Positions 53,189 to 63,595 of a DNA stretch of 64,000 nucleotides are shown piece by piece; position 1 is the first letter of the stretch; each line of letters starts with the position of its first letter. The position numbers and the translations under genes are program-made. The notes under the pieces are model-generated. The model was not told the DNA's origin, searched no databases, and saw nothing but the letters and a program-made list of their open reading frames with translations. This DNA is from Spongiibacter taiwanensis (GTDB lineage Bacteria > Pseudomonadota > Gammaproteobacteria > Pseudomonadales > Spongiibacteraceae), in contig NZ_CP098455.1 in NCBI RefSeq assembly GCF_023702635.1, positions 1-64,000 of the forward strand, read 5' to 3'.

Positions 53189-54052
53189 ATGGTCGTTGAC
53201 CTGCACACCCACACTACCGCATCAGACGGTTCGTTGAGCCCGCTGGAGCTGGTATCGCGGGCGCGGGAAAAAGGCGTCACGCTGCTGTCGGTGACCGATC
53301 ACGACACCGTGGACGCGTATCATGAGTTACGCGATGTTGATTTGCCCGGGATACAGCTGGTGCCCGGCATTGAGTTGTCCTGTCAGTGGTCTGGCGTGAA
53401 TATTCATGTCTTGGGGTTGGGCATTGACCCCGATGATGCCGGTCTTACCGAGCAGCTACAACGGCAGCGACAGCGCCGCAGCGAGCGTGCAGAGTTGATC
53501 GCCCAGCGTCTTGAAAAGCTCGGCATTAAAGACTGCTACGCAGGGGCAAGCCGTTTAGCGGAGGGGCGCGCGATTGGGCGGCCCGATTTCGCTCGCTATA
53601 TGGTTGAGGCGGGGTATGTCTACTCAATGAATGCCGCTTTTGATAAATACCTCGGCGCTGGCAAGGCCGGCGATGTGAAAGCGGTATGGCCCGAATTAGC
53701 TGAGGTGGTCGAGTGGATCAACAGCGCCGGCGGCATCGCGGTGTTGGCTCACCCGATGCAATATAAAATGACCAATGCCAAACTGCGCCGGCTGCTCGAT
53801 GCTTTCTGTGAATGCGGCGGTGGCGGGCTGGAAGTGGCCAATGGGCGGCCGCCCCTAGTCGAGCAGCGTTACCTGCGCCAGCTGTGTAAAGAATATGGCT
53901 TGGAAGCGAGCATTGGCAGCGATTTTCACCAGCCCAATAATTGGCTGGAGCTCGGCACCATGATCAGCAGTTTGGGTGACTGCACGCCAGTATGGCGGCG
54001 CTGGAGCCAAGCGGCGGCCGATGCCACTGTGAAAAATGAGGTGATTGTTTGA
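53189..54052 (+). CDS. rnm: 5'-3' exoribonuclease, PHP family (RNase AM / YciV)
   Basis: RNase AM trims the 5' ends of rRNA and degrades short RNA or 3',5'-bisphosphates. The 287-residue PHP enzyme has the metal motifs VVDLHTHTTASDGSLSP (residues 2-18), VTDHDTVDAY (about 36-45), GIELSCQW, LAHPMQYKMT and GSDFHQPNNW. GAGGAGAG precedes the ATG. The stop overlaps the next gene by four bases, an rnm-yciO pairing also known from E. coli and Pseudomonas. Confidence 0.93.
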   Translation: MVVDLHTHTTASDGSLSPLELVSRAREKGVTLLSVTDHDTVDAYHELRDVDLPGIQLVPGIELSCQWSGVNIHVLGLGIDPDDAGLTEQLQRQRQRRSERAELIAQRLEKLGIKDCYAGASRLAEGRAIGRPDFARYMVEAGYVYSMNAAFDKYLGAGKAGDVKAVWPELAEVVEWINSAGGIAVLAHPMQYKMTNAKLRRLLDAFCECGGGGLEVANGRPPLVEQRYLRQLCKEYGLEASIGSDFHQPNNWLELGTMISSLGDCTPVWRRWSQAAADATVKNEVIV

Positions 54053-54678
54053 GTCAGTTTTTCCAGATCCATCCGGAGAACCCCCAGGGCCGATTGATCA
54101 AACAGGCGGCCGATATCATTCGTCAGGGCGGCGTGGTGGCCTATCCCACCGATTCTGCGTACGCCTTGGGTTGTCACCTGGGCGATAAAAAGGCCCTCGA
54201 ACGCATCCGCGCCATTCGCCGCCTGGATGACAAACACAACTTTACCCTGATGTGCAGTGATTTGTCGGAGCTCGGCACCTACGCCCGGGTGGATAACTCG
54301 GCGTTTCGAGTACTTAAAGCCTGCTTGCCTGGGCCCTTCACCTTCATTCTCAAGGCCACACCAGAAGTACCTAGAAGGCTTCATCACCCAAAGCGGAAAA
54401 GTGTGGGCTTGCGGGTGCCAGACAACCAGATCTGCCTGGACTTAATGGCTGAGCTGGGCGAACCCTTGATGAGCGTGAGTTTGATCCTGCCCGGTGAAGA
54501 CCTGCCGATGACCGACCCCTACGATATCCGCGATAGTCTGGGCCATCTTCTCGACCTGGTGATCGACGGCGGATACTGCGGGATGGAACCGACCACTGTC
54601 GTCGATCTGGTGGACGACGTGCCCGTGGTGATTCGTCAGGGCTTGGGCGACTTCAGTCAATTTGCCGAATCTCTGTGA
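54049..54678 (+). CDS. yciO: YciO, Sua5/YrdC family protein
   Basis: The 209-residue protein belongs to the YrdC/Sua5 fold that forms threonylcarbamoyl-adenylate, but YciO is a paralogue with weak or different activity. Nucleotide-site motifs are VVAYPTDSAYALGCHL, IRAIRRLDDKHNFTLMC, LPGPFTFILKAT and KRKSVGLRVPDN. It starts at TTG 54049 inside the end of rnm, so coupled translation is expected. Confidence 0.92.
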   Translation: MSQFFQIHPENPQGRLIKQAADIIRQGGVVAYPTDSAYALGCHLGDKKALERIRAIRRLDDKHNFTLMCSDLSELGTYARVDNSAFRVLKACLPGPFTFILKATPEVPRRLHHPKRKSVGLRVPDNQICLDLMAELGEPLMSVSLILPGEDLPMTDPYDIRDSLGHLLDLVIDGGYCGMEPTTVVDLVDDVPVVIRQGLGDFSQFAESL

Positions 54679-54741
54679 CCGCTGGCAGCCTTAGCCGTAT
54701 AATTGCGGCTTTGTGACACCCAGGCCGGAATCGACCCTCAC

Positions 54742-55659
54742 GTGCAAGACCAAGAAAACAGCTCAACCTTGCCCCAGGCGCCGGTAGATGGTGGCGCTTT
54801 GGCTGCCCCTCTGCAACCGGCAGCGGCACAGCCAGAGATGGAAATCGTTCGTCTGGAAGCCCTCCGGCGCCAGCCCAGTCAGGGGGAAATGCCCTTTGCC
54901 GTGGTGCAGGGGAAACCGCTCACCGAAATTCCCAAGGATTTGTACATTCCCCCCGAAGCCCTCGAGGTATTTCTTGAGGCCTTTGAAGGCCCCTTGGATT
55001 TGCTGCTGTATCTGATCAAGCGTCAGAACCTGGATATTCTGGAAATAGACGTCTCCCAGATTACCGAGCAGTACATGCAGTATGTGAACATGATGAACGC
55101 CATGCAGTTTGAGCTGGCGTCAGAGTATCTGTTGATGGCGGCGATGCTGGCCGAAATCAAATCCCGGATGTTGTTGCCGCGATCCTCTGAGGCTCTGGAC
55201 GAAGAGGAAGATCCCCGGGCACTGCTGATTCGCCGCCTGCAGGAGTACGAACGCTTCAAGCAAGCCGCCGAGAATATTGATCAATTGCCGCGAGTCGGGC
55301 GCGAGATTTATCTTGCCGAGGTGGCACCGCCGCCCATGGAAAAAGTGAAGGCTGAGCCCGACGTCGACATGAAAGAGCTGCTGCTGGCACTGGGTGAAGT
55401 GCTGCGGCGGGCAGATCTGTTTGAGCATCACCAGGTGGAACGGGAGAAGCTGTCCACGCGGGAGCGAATGTCTGAGGTGCTGGCCCGTTTGCGTAGCGAC
55501 AGTTTTACACCCTTTGTGTTGCTGTTCAGAGCCGAGGAGGGGCGTCTTGGTGTGGTGGTGACCTTTTTGGCGATTATGGAGTTGATCAAAGAATCGCTGA
55601 TAGAAATTGTGCAGTCGGAGCCCTTTGCCCCGATTCACGTCAAGGCTAAGGCAATATGA
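54742..55659 (+). CDS. scpA: Segregation and condensation protein A (kleisin)
   Basis: ScpA bridges SMC heads in the condensin complex that folds the chromosome. The 305-residue product starts at GTG 54742; a TTG 13 codons earlier is possible. After a 70-residue N-terminal extension, EVFLEAFEGPLDLLLYLIKRQNLDILEIDVSQITEQY marks the conserved N-terminal SMC-binding domain, and the C-terminal winged helix lies around FTPFVLLFRAEEGRLGVVVTFLAIMELIKE. It overlaps scpB in ATGA form. No smc gene is in the window. Confidence 0.95.
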   Translation: MQDQENSSTLPQAPVDGGALAAPLQPAAAQPEMEIVRLEALRRQPSQGEMPFAVVQGKPLTEIPKDLYIPPEALEVFLEAFEGPLDLLLYLIKRQNLDILEIDVSQITEQYMQYVNMMNAMQFELASEYLLMAAMLAEIKSRMLLPRSSEALDEEEDPRALLIRRLQEYERFKQAAENIDQLPRVGREIYLAEVAPPPMEKVKAEPDVDMKELLLALGEVLRRADLFEHHQVEREKLSTRERMSEVLARLRSDSFTPFVLLFRAEEGRLGVVVTFLAIMELIKESLIEIVQSEPFAPIHVKAKAI

Positions 55660-56396
55660 GTATGGAACCGGAGTTTCTGAAACGGGTAGTCGAGGGCATT
55701 TTGATGGCGGCGGGCAAGCCGTTGACCCTCACCCAAATCGCCGAGATGTTCGATGAAGATTTGCGGCCGGCGGCCACTGAGCTGCGGGATGTACTCAGCG
55801 TCATCGAAAAGGACTGTGAAGGGCGGGGTTTCAGTCTCACGCTGGTGGCCAGCGGCTACCGCTTTCAGGTGGCCGAGGACCTGGCACCCTGGGTGCGGCG
55901 TTTGTGGGATGAGAAGCCCCAGCGCTATTCCCGTGCCTTGCTGGAAACCCTGGCGTTGATCGCCTATCGTCAGCCTATTACCCGGGGTGATATTGAGGAT
56001 ATCCGCGGGGTGGCGGTCAGTTCGCAAATCATCAAGACCTTGCTGGAGCGGGAGTGGGTTCGCGTTGTCGGACACAAAGATGTGCCCGGCCGACCCGCCA
56101 TGTATGCCACCACCCGAAAATTTCTGGATTACTTTAATCTCCGCAACCTGGATGAACTTCCCAGCTTGGCGGAGTTGGCCGACCTTGACTCGATTAACGG
56201 TGAACTGGCGTTGGGCGGTGATGAACTGGTGAGCGAATCAGACGCCCCCTCAGAAGAAGAAAGCAGCGATGACGCCCCGATGCCAGCTTCAGAAGCGTCG
56301 GAAAGTGATCCCGCAGCGGATGCTATCAGTTCTGGTGACGCACAAGAAACATTGGAAGACCATACCACCCCCTTTGACAATCAGGAGCCTAGATGA
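55656..56396 (+). CDS. scpB: Segregation and condensation protein B
   Basis: ScpB dimers bind the ScpA kleisin and regulate the SMC ATPase. The 246-residue protein has two winged-helix domains with motifs [48 protein letters not shown] and [17 protein letters not shown]. The last 60 residues are an acidic Ser/Glu/Asp-rich tail. It overlaps scpA by 4 bases and rluB by 4 bases, an scpA-scpB-rluB arrangement typical of pseudomonads. Confidence 0.95.
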   Translation: MSMEPEFLKRVVEGILMAAGKPLTLTQIAEMFDEDLRPAATELRDVLSVIEKDCEGRGFSLTLVASGYRFQVAEDLAPWVRRLWDEKPQRYSRALLETLALIAYRQPITRGDIEDIRGVAVSSQIIKTLLEREWVRVVGHKDVPGRPAMYATTRKFLDYFNLRNLDELPSLAELADLDSINGELALGGDELVSESDAPSEEESSDDAPMPASEASESDPAADAISSGDAQETLEDHTTPFDNQEPR

Positions 56397-57199
56397 ACCC
56401 CGCCGATGAAAAATTGCAGAAAGTGCTGGCCCGGGCGGGGCTCGGCTCTCGCCGTGAAATGGAGCGCGCCATCGTCGATGGTCGGGTTTCCGTTGACGGC
56501 AAAGTCGCGAGCCTTGGCGACCGGGTCACCGCCGATGCCAAGCTGAAGCTGGATGGTAAACCGGTAAAGGCCTCGTCATTAAAAACGGCAGCGCGGGTAT
56601 TGCTGTACAACAAACCCGAGGGCGAAATTTGCAGCCGTAAAGACCCGGAAGGCCGCCGCTCGGTCTTCGACCGCCTGCCGCGGCTACAAGGTGAGCGCTG
56701 GGTCTGCGTGGGGCGCCTCGATTACAACACCACAGGCTTGTTGTTATTCACCACCGACGGTGAGCTCGCCAATAAGTTAATGCATCCATCAACCGTCATT
56801 GAGCGGGAATACCTCTGCCGGGTCATGGGCAGTGCCAGTGAGCAAAACCTGAAGGCTCTGGTGGATGGGGTGCAGCTTGAAGATGGTGTGGCACGTTTCA
56901 GCGATATTGTTGATGGCGGCGGCGAGGGCATTAATCATTGGTATTACGTGGTGATTATGGAGGGCCGCAACCGCGAAGTTCGTCGTTTGTGGGAGTCGCA
57001 GGGTTTGCAGGTCAATCGTCTCAAGCGGGTGCGCTATGGCTCGGTGTTTATCCCCTCCAAGGTCAAGGTAGGGCAATGGACCGAATTGACGCCAGCCGAA
57101 GTGGCGGATGTCTACGCCATGGCGGGCTTGGCGCTGCCGGAAGAAGCCTCGACTACCGCCCCCGGGTCGCCTCGGCGCCGGGATAGCCGCAGTAAATAA
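56393..57199 (+). CDS. rluB: 23S rRNA pseudouridine(2605) synthase
   Basis: RluB makes pseudouridine 2605 in 23S rRNA. The 268-residue protein has an N-terminal S4 RNA-binding domain ([27 protein letters not shown]), then the synthase domain with catalytic Asp in [15 protein letters not shown] near residue 110 and [23 protein letters not shown]. The basic tail is typical. A strong terminator lies eight bases after its stop and ends the scpA-scpB-rluB operon. Confidence 0.96.
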   Translation: MNPADEKLQKVLARAGLGSRREMERAIVDGRVSVDGKVASLGDRVTADAKLKLDGKPVKASSLKTAARVLLYNKPEGEICSRKDPEGRRSVFDRLPRLQGERWVCVGRLDYNTTGLLLFTTDGELANKLMHPSTVIEREYLCRVMGSASEQNLKALVDGVQLEDGVARFSDIVDGGGEGINHWYYVVIMEGRNREVRRLWESQGLQVNRLKRVRYGSVFIPSKVKVGQWTELTPAEVADVYAMAGLALPEEASTTAPGSPRRRDSRSK

Positions 57200-57206
57200 C
57201 GCGAAA

Positions 57207-57231
57207 AAAAAGACCCCTTTCGGGGTCTTTT
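57207..57231. terminator. Terminator between rluB and rmf
   Basis: AAAAGACCCC and GGGGTCTTTT form a 10-base stem with a TTTC loop. Runs of A and T on the two sides make it effective in both directions for the convergent rluB and rmf genes. Confidence 0.92.
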
Positions 57232-57254
57232 CTGGTTGATTGGATGTTTCTAGG

Positions 57255-57458
57255 TCAGTGAAACGCTTGTTTCTGAAGTGCAGCCGCGGTGCTTAGTCCA
57301 TCCCAATGGTCATTTCGACCCTCCCGCCAGCCAGTAATCCACTCCTGTTTGAGTTGATGCTGGGTGTGGGGGCAACATTCTTTGGTCCTGCCGGCGATCC
57401 CGGCTGAATAACCACGTTGGTAAGCGCGCTCTGACATATCGCGTTTCTGTCTCTTCAT
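57255..57458 (-). CDS. rmf: Ribosome modulation factor
   Basis: RMF drives 100S ribosome dimers in stationary phase. I start at ATG 57458 (67 residues) because MKRQKRDMSERAYQRGYSAG aligns with residue 1 of E. coli RMF, whose first residues are MKRQKRDRLERAHQRGYQAG; a longer start at 57503 adds 15 unrelated residues. Conserved AGIAGRTKECCPH and WITGWREGRND follow. The C-terminus is 12 residues longer than in E. coli. GGAGG lies about 11 bases upstream. In many relatives it is induced by ppGpp or CRP. Confidence 0.93.
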   Translation of the reverse strand: MKRQKRDMSERAYQRGYSAGIAGRTKECCPHTQHQLKQEWITGWREGRNDHWDGLSTAAALQKQAFH

Positions 57459-57845
57459 AGGGCAACTGCCTCCGGTTTCAACGTGTTTCTTTCTGGATGT
57501 CAAACTACGGTTACATGAACAGCGTGTGTTTGAACGATATTGTTAAACAACGATTACTTGGAGATTTCGTCTCGTTGACAGGGGGTGTCATCGGAGACGA
57601 AGCTTCATGTAATCAAATTTTAACAACTGCCGTCGACTACCAATTTCTTCTAAAGCGAAGTGCCTTTATTCGGCTTTCGTCTAATTGGTAAGACGCTGAT
57701 TCATAAGCAAGAAATGTACATGGGTAGTGGGTATTCTAATTGTCATGATTAAGCGGGTCGCGAAAAAAAATCGCTACGTCACAAAGCGGCGGATTTGCCA
57801 AGGTTTCAATAAGGCTGCCAAACCGAGTGCTCAGAGGAGCGGTGT
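57459..57845. other. Divergent promoter region of rmf and rlmL
   Basis: These 387 bases separate rmf from rlmL and contain no convincing protein gene. The main structure is a long hairpin at 57566-57601. AACGATATTGTT at 57533-57544 is a near-palindrome. Promoters for both genes must lie here but I cannot place them firmly. Confidence 0.5.
57566..57601. other. Long two-step hairpin upstream of rmf
   Basis: TTCGTCTC and GAGACGAA make an 8-base outer stem, and TGACA and TGTCA make a 5-base inner stem, around a GGGGG loop. It is about 108 bases before the rmf start and 245 before rlmL. It could be an RNA element of the rmf leader or an operator. Confidence 0.55.
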
Positions 57846-60014
57846 ATGAGCGATGTGCTCAATTTTCAGGCAAGTTGTCCCAAGGGCCTCGAGCTGCTTG
57901 TTGCCGATGAGGCAGCCCAACTGGGTTTTGCGGTCGGGAAGGAGTCGGTGGGTGGCGTTGAGTTACAAGGTAGCTTGGATAGTGCCTACCGTTTTTGTCT
58001 CTGGTCGCGGTTGGCCAATCGCCTGTTTCTCAAGTTGAGCCAATTTTCTGCGGGGGATGCACAGGCCTTGTACGCGGGAGTAAAGGCCATCGACTGGACG
58101 CAGCATGTTGCCGCCGGTGGCAGCTTGCTGGTGGATTTCAGCGGAACGAGCAAGGACATTCGCAACAGCCACTTTGGGGCATTGCGTTGCAAAGACGCCA
58201 TTGTCGACCGATTTGCCGAGGCTGGTCTGGAACGGCCCTCGGTGGCAAAGGTTTCTCCGGATTTACGGATCAACGTGCGCCTACGCAAAGGCGAGGTCGT
58301 TGTGGCGATCGACCTAAGTGGTGACAGCCTACATCGACGCGGCTATCGCCAGGAGGGTGGGATGGCGCCACTCAAAGAAAATCTCGCCGCTGCCATACTG
58401 GTGCGTGCCGGTTGGTTGGGCATTGCCAGTCGCGGCGGCGCCTTGCTTGATCCAATGTGCGGCTCTGGCACCTTTCTGATTGAGGGTGCCATGATGAGCA
58501 TGAATATTGCGCCCGGACTGGGCCGCCGCTATTGGGGCTTTAATGGTTGGCGCCAGCATCGCGCAGATATTTGGGATGCGATCCTGGAAGAGGCTGAGCA
58601 GGGGCGGCGGCGTGCCCTGGCCCGCAGCTATGCGCCGATGCTTGGCTATGACGCCAACGGCAAAACCGCTGCCATTGCCAGGCAGAACATCTCCCGAGCC
58701 GGGCTCGCGCGGCACATTGAAGTGTCCCGGCAGGAGCTGTCGGCCTTGTCGCTGCCCGGGCAAATTGAAAATCAAGGCTTGCTGATATGCAATCCGCCCT
58801 ATGGCGAACGCCTGGGCGACGAGGCTGAGCTGGTGCATTTGTATCGCCATCTTGGCGGAGCAATGAAAAGCCAGTTTCTGCACTGGCAAGCGGGGGTCTT
58901 TACGGGTAATCCCGAGTTAGGTAAGCGCATGGGGATTCGCAGCCATCGCCAATATCAGTTCCTGAACGGTGAACTGCCTTCAAAGTTATTGCTGTTTGAT
59001 ATTCAGCCTGGGGCTTTCGTTCAGCAGCAGGCCGGCAAACCCAGAGCGGCGGATGTTGAGCCGGTGGTGCTCAGTGCCGGTGCCGAGATGTTTGCCAATC
59101 GACTGCGCAAAAATATCAAGCGCATGGCCAAATGGCGCCGGCGCGAGGGCATTGAGTGCTATCGGGTCTACGATGCCGACATGCCGGAATACGCTGTAGC
59201 GATAGATGACTACCAGGGACGAATTCACGTGTCGGAGTATATTGCTCCCACCTCGATCTCGGAGGACGCGGCGTTAAAGCGGTTGCGGGAGGTGATACAA
59301 GCCTGCGCTCAGGTCTTTGAATGCGCTGAAAGCGATATTGCCATCAAGGAGCGGCGGCGGCAGAAAGAAGGTAAACAGTACCAGCGCCGAGAGCAGCGCA
59401 ATGAATTTATCGAGGTAACGGAAGGCCAGGCCACGGTGTTAGTGAATCTGCGGGATTTTCTCGATACCGGACTGTTTTTGGATCACCGGCCGGTGCGGCT
59501 TGAGATTGCCAAGCTGGCAAAGGGTAAGCGCTTTCTGAATTTGTTTTGCTATACCGCCGTGGCCAGCGTGCATGCGGGGCTCGGGGGCGCAATGCATACC
59601 ACCTCAGTGGATATGTCGAACACCTACCTGCAATGGGCGCGAAAAAATCTCGCCCTCAATGGCCTCAGTGATGCGCGCCACCGCACGATACAAGAAGATT
59701 GCTTTGCCTGGCTTGCCAGCAACGATGGCGAGTACGACTTGATTCTGCTTGATCCGCCGACCTTCTCCAACTCCAAGCGGATGGAAGGTGTGCTTGATAC
59801 TCAGCGAGACCATGCCCAGTTGATCAATGGTGCCATGGCCCGCTTGGCTCAGGATGGCTTACTGATCTTCTCAACCAACAAGCGTGGCTTTGAACTGGAT
59901 ACGAGTCTGGCTGAGCGCTACCAGATTGAAGACCGCTGCCGTTGGTCAATTGATGAGGATTTTAAAGGACGCAGTAAACCCATTCATTACTGCTGGTTTT
60001 TACGCCATAAATAA
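57846..60014 (+). CDS. rlmL: Fused 23S rRNA m2G2445 and m7G2069 methyltransferase
   Basis: RlmKL methylates G2445 (N2) and G2069 (N7) of 23S rRNA. The 722-residue fusion has an N-terminal THUMP domain (about 45-155), the RlmL methyltransferase with DPMCGSGTFLIEGAMMS (near 202) and catalytic NPPYGERLG (near 315), and the RlmK half (about 430-722) with LNLFCYTAVASVHAGLGG and DPPTFSNSKRM near 634. GAGGAG precedes the ATG. A terminator follows. Confidence 0.97.
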   Translation: MSDVLNFQASCPKGLELLVADEAAQLGFAVGKESVGGVELQGSLDSAYRFCLWSRLANRLFLKLSQFSAGDAQALYAGVKAIDWTQHVAAGGSLLVDFSGTSKDIRNSHFGALRCKDAIVDRFAEAGLERPSVAKVSPDLRINVRLRKGEVVVAIDLSGDSLHRRGYRQEGGMAPLKENLAAAILVRAGWLGIASRGGALLDPMCGSGTFLIEGAMMSMNIAPGLGRRYWGFNGWRQHRADIWDAILEEAEQGRRRALARSYAPMLGYDANGKTAAIARQNISRAGLARHIEVSRQELSALSLPGQIENQGLLICNPPYGERLGDEAELVHLYRHLGGAMKSQFLHWQAGVFTGNPELGKRMGIRSHRQYQFLNGELPSKLLLFDIQPGAFVQQQAGKPRAADVEPVVLSAGAEMFANRLRKNIKRMAKWRRREGIECYRVYDADMPEYAVAIDDYQGRIHVSEYIAPTSISEDAALKRLREVIQACAQVFECAESDIAIKERRRQKEGKQYQRREQRNEFIEVTEGQATVLVNLRDFLDTGLFLDHRPVRLEIAKLAKGKRFLNLFCYTAVASVHAGLGGAMHTTSVDMSNTYLQWARKNLALNGLSDARHRTIQEDCFAWLASNDGEYDLILLDPPTFSNSKRMEGVLDTQRDHAQLINGAMARLAQDGLLIFSTNKRGFELDTSLAERYQIEDRCRWSIDEDFKGRSKPIHYCWFLRHK

Positions 60015-60063
60015 GCTTATGTGCTTTGGTGGTTAGCGACTAACCTGCATAGAATCAGCTATA

Positions 60064-60103
60064 AAAAAAGGCCCATTGCGTTGGCGCGCAACGGGCCTTT
60101 TTG
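60064..60103. terminator. Terminator between rlmL and the PagL-like gene
   Basis: AAAAAGGCCC and GGGCCTTTTT form a 10-base outer stem, extended inside by TTGCG with CGCAA. T- and A-runs on both sides serve the convergent genes. Confidence 0.9.
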
Positions 60104-60128
60104 CTGCTATTGCTAGCGGTAGATAAGT

Positions 60129-60659
60129 TCAGTAGCTGTAGCCGAGGCGCAGGCCGTAGGTGTCCAGGCCCCGGTTGTCATCGTCGTTGAGGATCGAGCC
60201 GTTGGAGATATGGTCGAAGTAAAAGCTTAGCGACATGCCATTGCTGAAGTTGTAGCCGAGGCTGGTTTCAAAGTGGAACAACACCCGAGAACCCATCTCG
60301 CGGCGCTCGGGCGATTCCTTTTCCAGGTCGCCGTCGTGCACGGCGAAGCCGCCGCCAATTTCAAAGAAAAACGGGGAGTTGCCGAAAAACGTCTGTGAGT
60401 TCAGGCCAGTGTAAATATAGCTTGTGCCGTCCGCGAGATTAATCACGGCGCCGCCGTGGGCATAAATACCCGCCCAGGAGTACTCGGTAAGAAAGTGGTG
60501 GTAGGCAATATTGATGTCGGGGCCGTCTTCCGTTTCGCTGGCGATGGGGCCTTTGTTGTGTGCCAACACACCGGCACGCCATTCGTGCTTGTGATAGTTG
60601 TCGGCAAAGGAGGCGGTGGAGGCGAAGAGGAGGGCAAAGGCGAACAATAAACGCGGCAT
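60129..60659 (-). CDS. pagL: PagL-like lipid A 3-O-deacylase / acyloxyacyl hydrolase family
   Basis: PagL is an outer-membrane barrel that removes the 3-O acyl chain of lipid A. The 176-residue precursor has a signal peptide (LLFAFALLFASTASFA) and eight amphipathic strands ending in aromatic-rich GLRLGYSY. The catalytic His and Ser are in YFDHISNGS. The usual Glu of PagL, 12 residues after the Ser, is not there: the aligned GLD contains Asp and there is a two-residue insertion. So the family is clear but the activity is less certain. Confidence 0.85.
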   Translation of the reverse strand: MPRLLFAFALLFASTASFADNYHKHEWRAGVLAHNKGPIASETEDGPDINIAYHHFLTEYSWAGIYAHGGAVINLADGTSYIYTGLNSQTFFGNSPFFFEIGGGFAVHDGDLEKESPERREMGSRVLFHFETSLGYNFSNGMSLSFYFDHISNGSILNDDDNRGLDTYGLRLGYSY

Positions 60660-60831
60660 AGTTAATCCATTAAATGCATGATTTCGGCAATATAATCATA
60701 TTAAAAGACCAATGTCTCCCATCAATCTTCAATCAGGTTTGGTGTGCTGAGAATTAGCAAAAAATTGAAAAGAGAGAGGAAAAAATGCTGATTTAATTGG
60801 GGGGAGGTAGAGGGAGAAACAGAGAGGGGAT

Positions 60832-60859
60832 AAAAAGGGAGCCCGGAGTGAGCCCCCTT
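60832..60859 (-). terminator. Terminator of the cold shock gene
   Basis: On the minus strand AAGGGGGC and GCTCCCTT pair over 8 bases (one G-T), followed by TTT. It starts 9 bases after the stop codon of the cold shock gene. Confidence 0.75.
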
Positions 60860-60867
60860 CAAGGCAT

Positions 60868-61074
60868 TCAGAGGACAGTGACGTTGGCCGCTTGAGGACC
60901 TTTCTGACCAGTTTGAACGTCGAATTCTACCGCTTGGCCTTCGGCCAGGGTTTTGAAGCCAGTACCGCTGATGGCGCTGAAGTGAACAAAAACGTCTGGG
61001 CCTGAATCCTGCTCGATAAAGCCGAAGCCTTTAGTTTCGTTGAACCACTTCACTTTGCCAGTGCTTTTAGACAT
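60868..61074 (-). CDS. Cold shock protein (CspA family)
   Basis: The 68-residue single-domain protein binds single-stranded RNA and DNA as an RNA chaperone. It has RNP1 ([10 protein letters not shown]) and RNP2 (DVFVHFSAI) on the OB fold, beginning [28 protein letters not shown] is the ribosome binding site region. The leader of about 140 bases holds a segment complementary to that site. Whether the gene is cold-induced or constitutive cannot be told from the protein. Confidence 0.95.
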   Translation of the reverse strand: MSKSTGKVKWFNETKGFGFIEQDSGPDVFVHFSAISGTGFKTLAEGQAVEFDVQTGQKGPQAANVTVL

Positions 61075-61079
61075 GTTTT

Positions 61080-61153
61080 TACCTCGTTATGTGTATTTAC
61101 CTTGGTTTGCATGAGCAGAGATAGGCAGGGTACTTATGAAACAGAACGAGGTA
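61080..61153 (-). promoter_or_regulatory. Leader RNA with anti-Shine-Dalgarno complement (putative thermosensor)
   Basis: In the minus-strand leader TACCTCGTT (61153-61145) is perfectly complementary to AACGAGGTA (61088-61080), which contains the ribosome binding site of the cold shock gene. Pairing over a 56-base loop would hide the site. Such switching leaders control cspA in enteric bacteria. Confidence 0.55.
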
Positions 61154-61215
61154 CTTAAAACGACTTCGTGGTGCTTTTACATAAAACCGAGCTGCATCTA
61201 TTTGCCAGCGAACTC

Positions 61216-61221
61216 ATTATA
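61216..61221 (-). promoter_or_regulatory. Probable -10 element of the cold shock gene
   Basis: TATAAT (minus strand) is a perfect -10 element. The -35 region (near TTCTAA, spacer 18) is weak. It would start an mRNA with a leader of about 135 bases. Confidence 0.55.
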
Positions 61222-61274
61222 TACACACTCGCGAACGGCTTAGAAAGCCTTTTGGCCACTAAAACGTGAACTTT

Positions 61275-63425
<2,151 letters not shown>

Positions 63426-63595
63426 AATGACCTGAAGATGGGGCTAAATGTGGCAAAAACGTATTGTACCGTATCAGTGGGGCTGCTGTATTCAACCCCT
63501 TTCAATTCATCAAATGCTGCCGTCATTCGGGGTGAGGTGCACTTGCCTGGCGCATAGGCTATTCTTGCGCGGCAGAAGGTCTGTCGGAGTCGACA

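Noticed and set aside
57497-57691. Possible 64-residue protein between rmf and rlmL
   Set aside because: No ribosome binding site or domain, and it runs through the long hairpin at 57566-57601.
60755-60846. Purine-rich tract with several G-runs, possible G-quadruplex
   Set aside because: Loops between G-runs are long and the tract ends in the terminator of the cold shock gene; evidence too weak to list as a feature.
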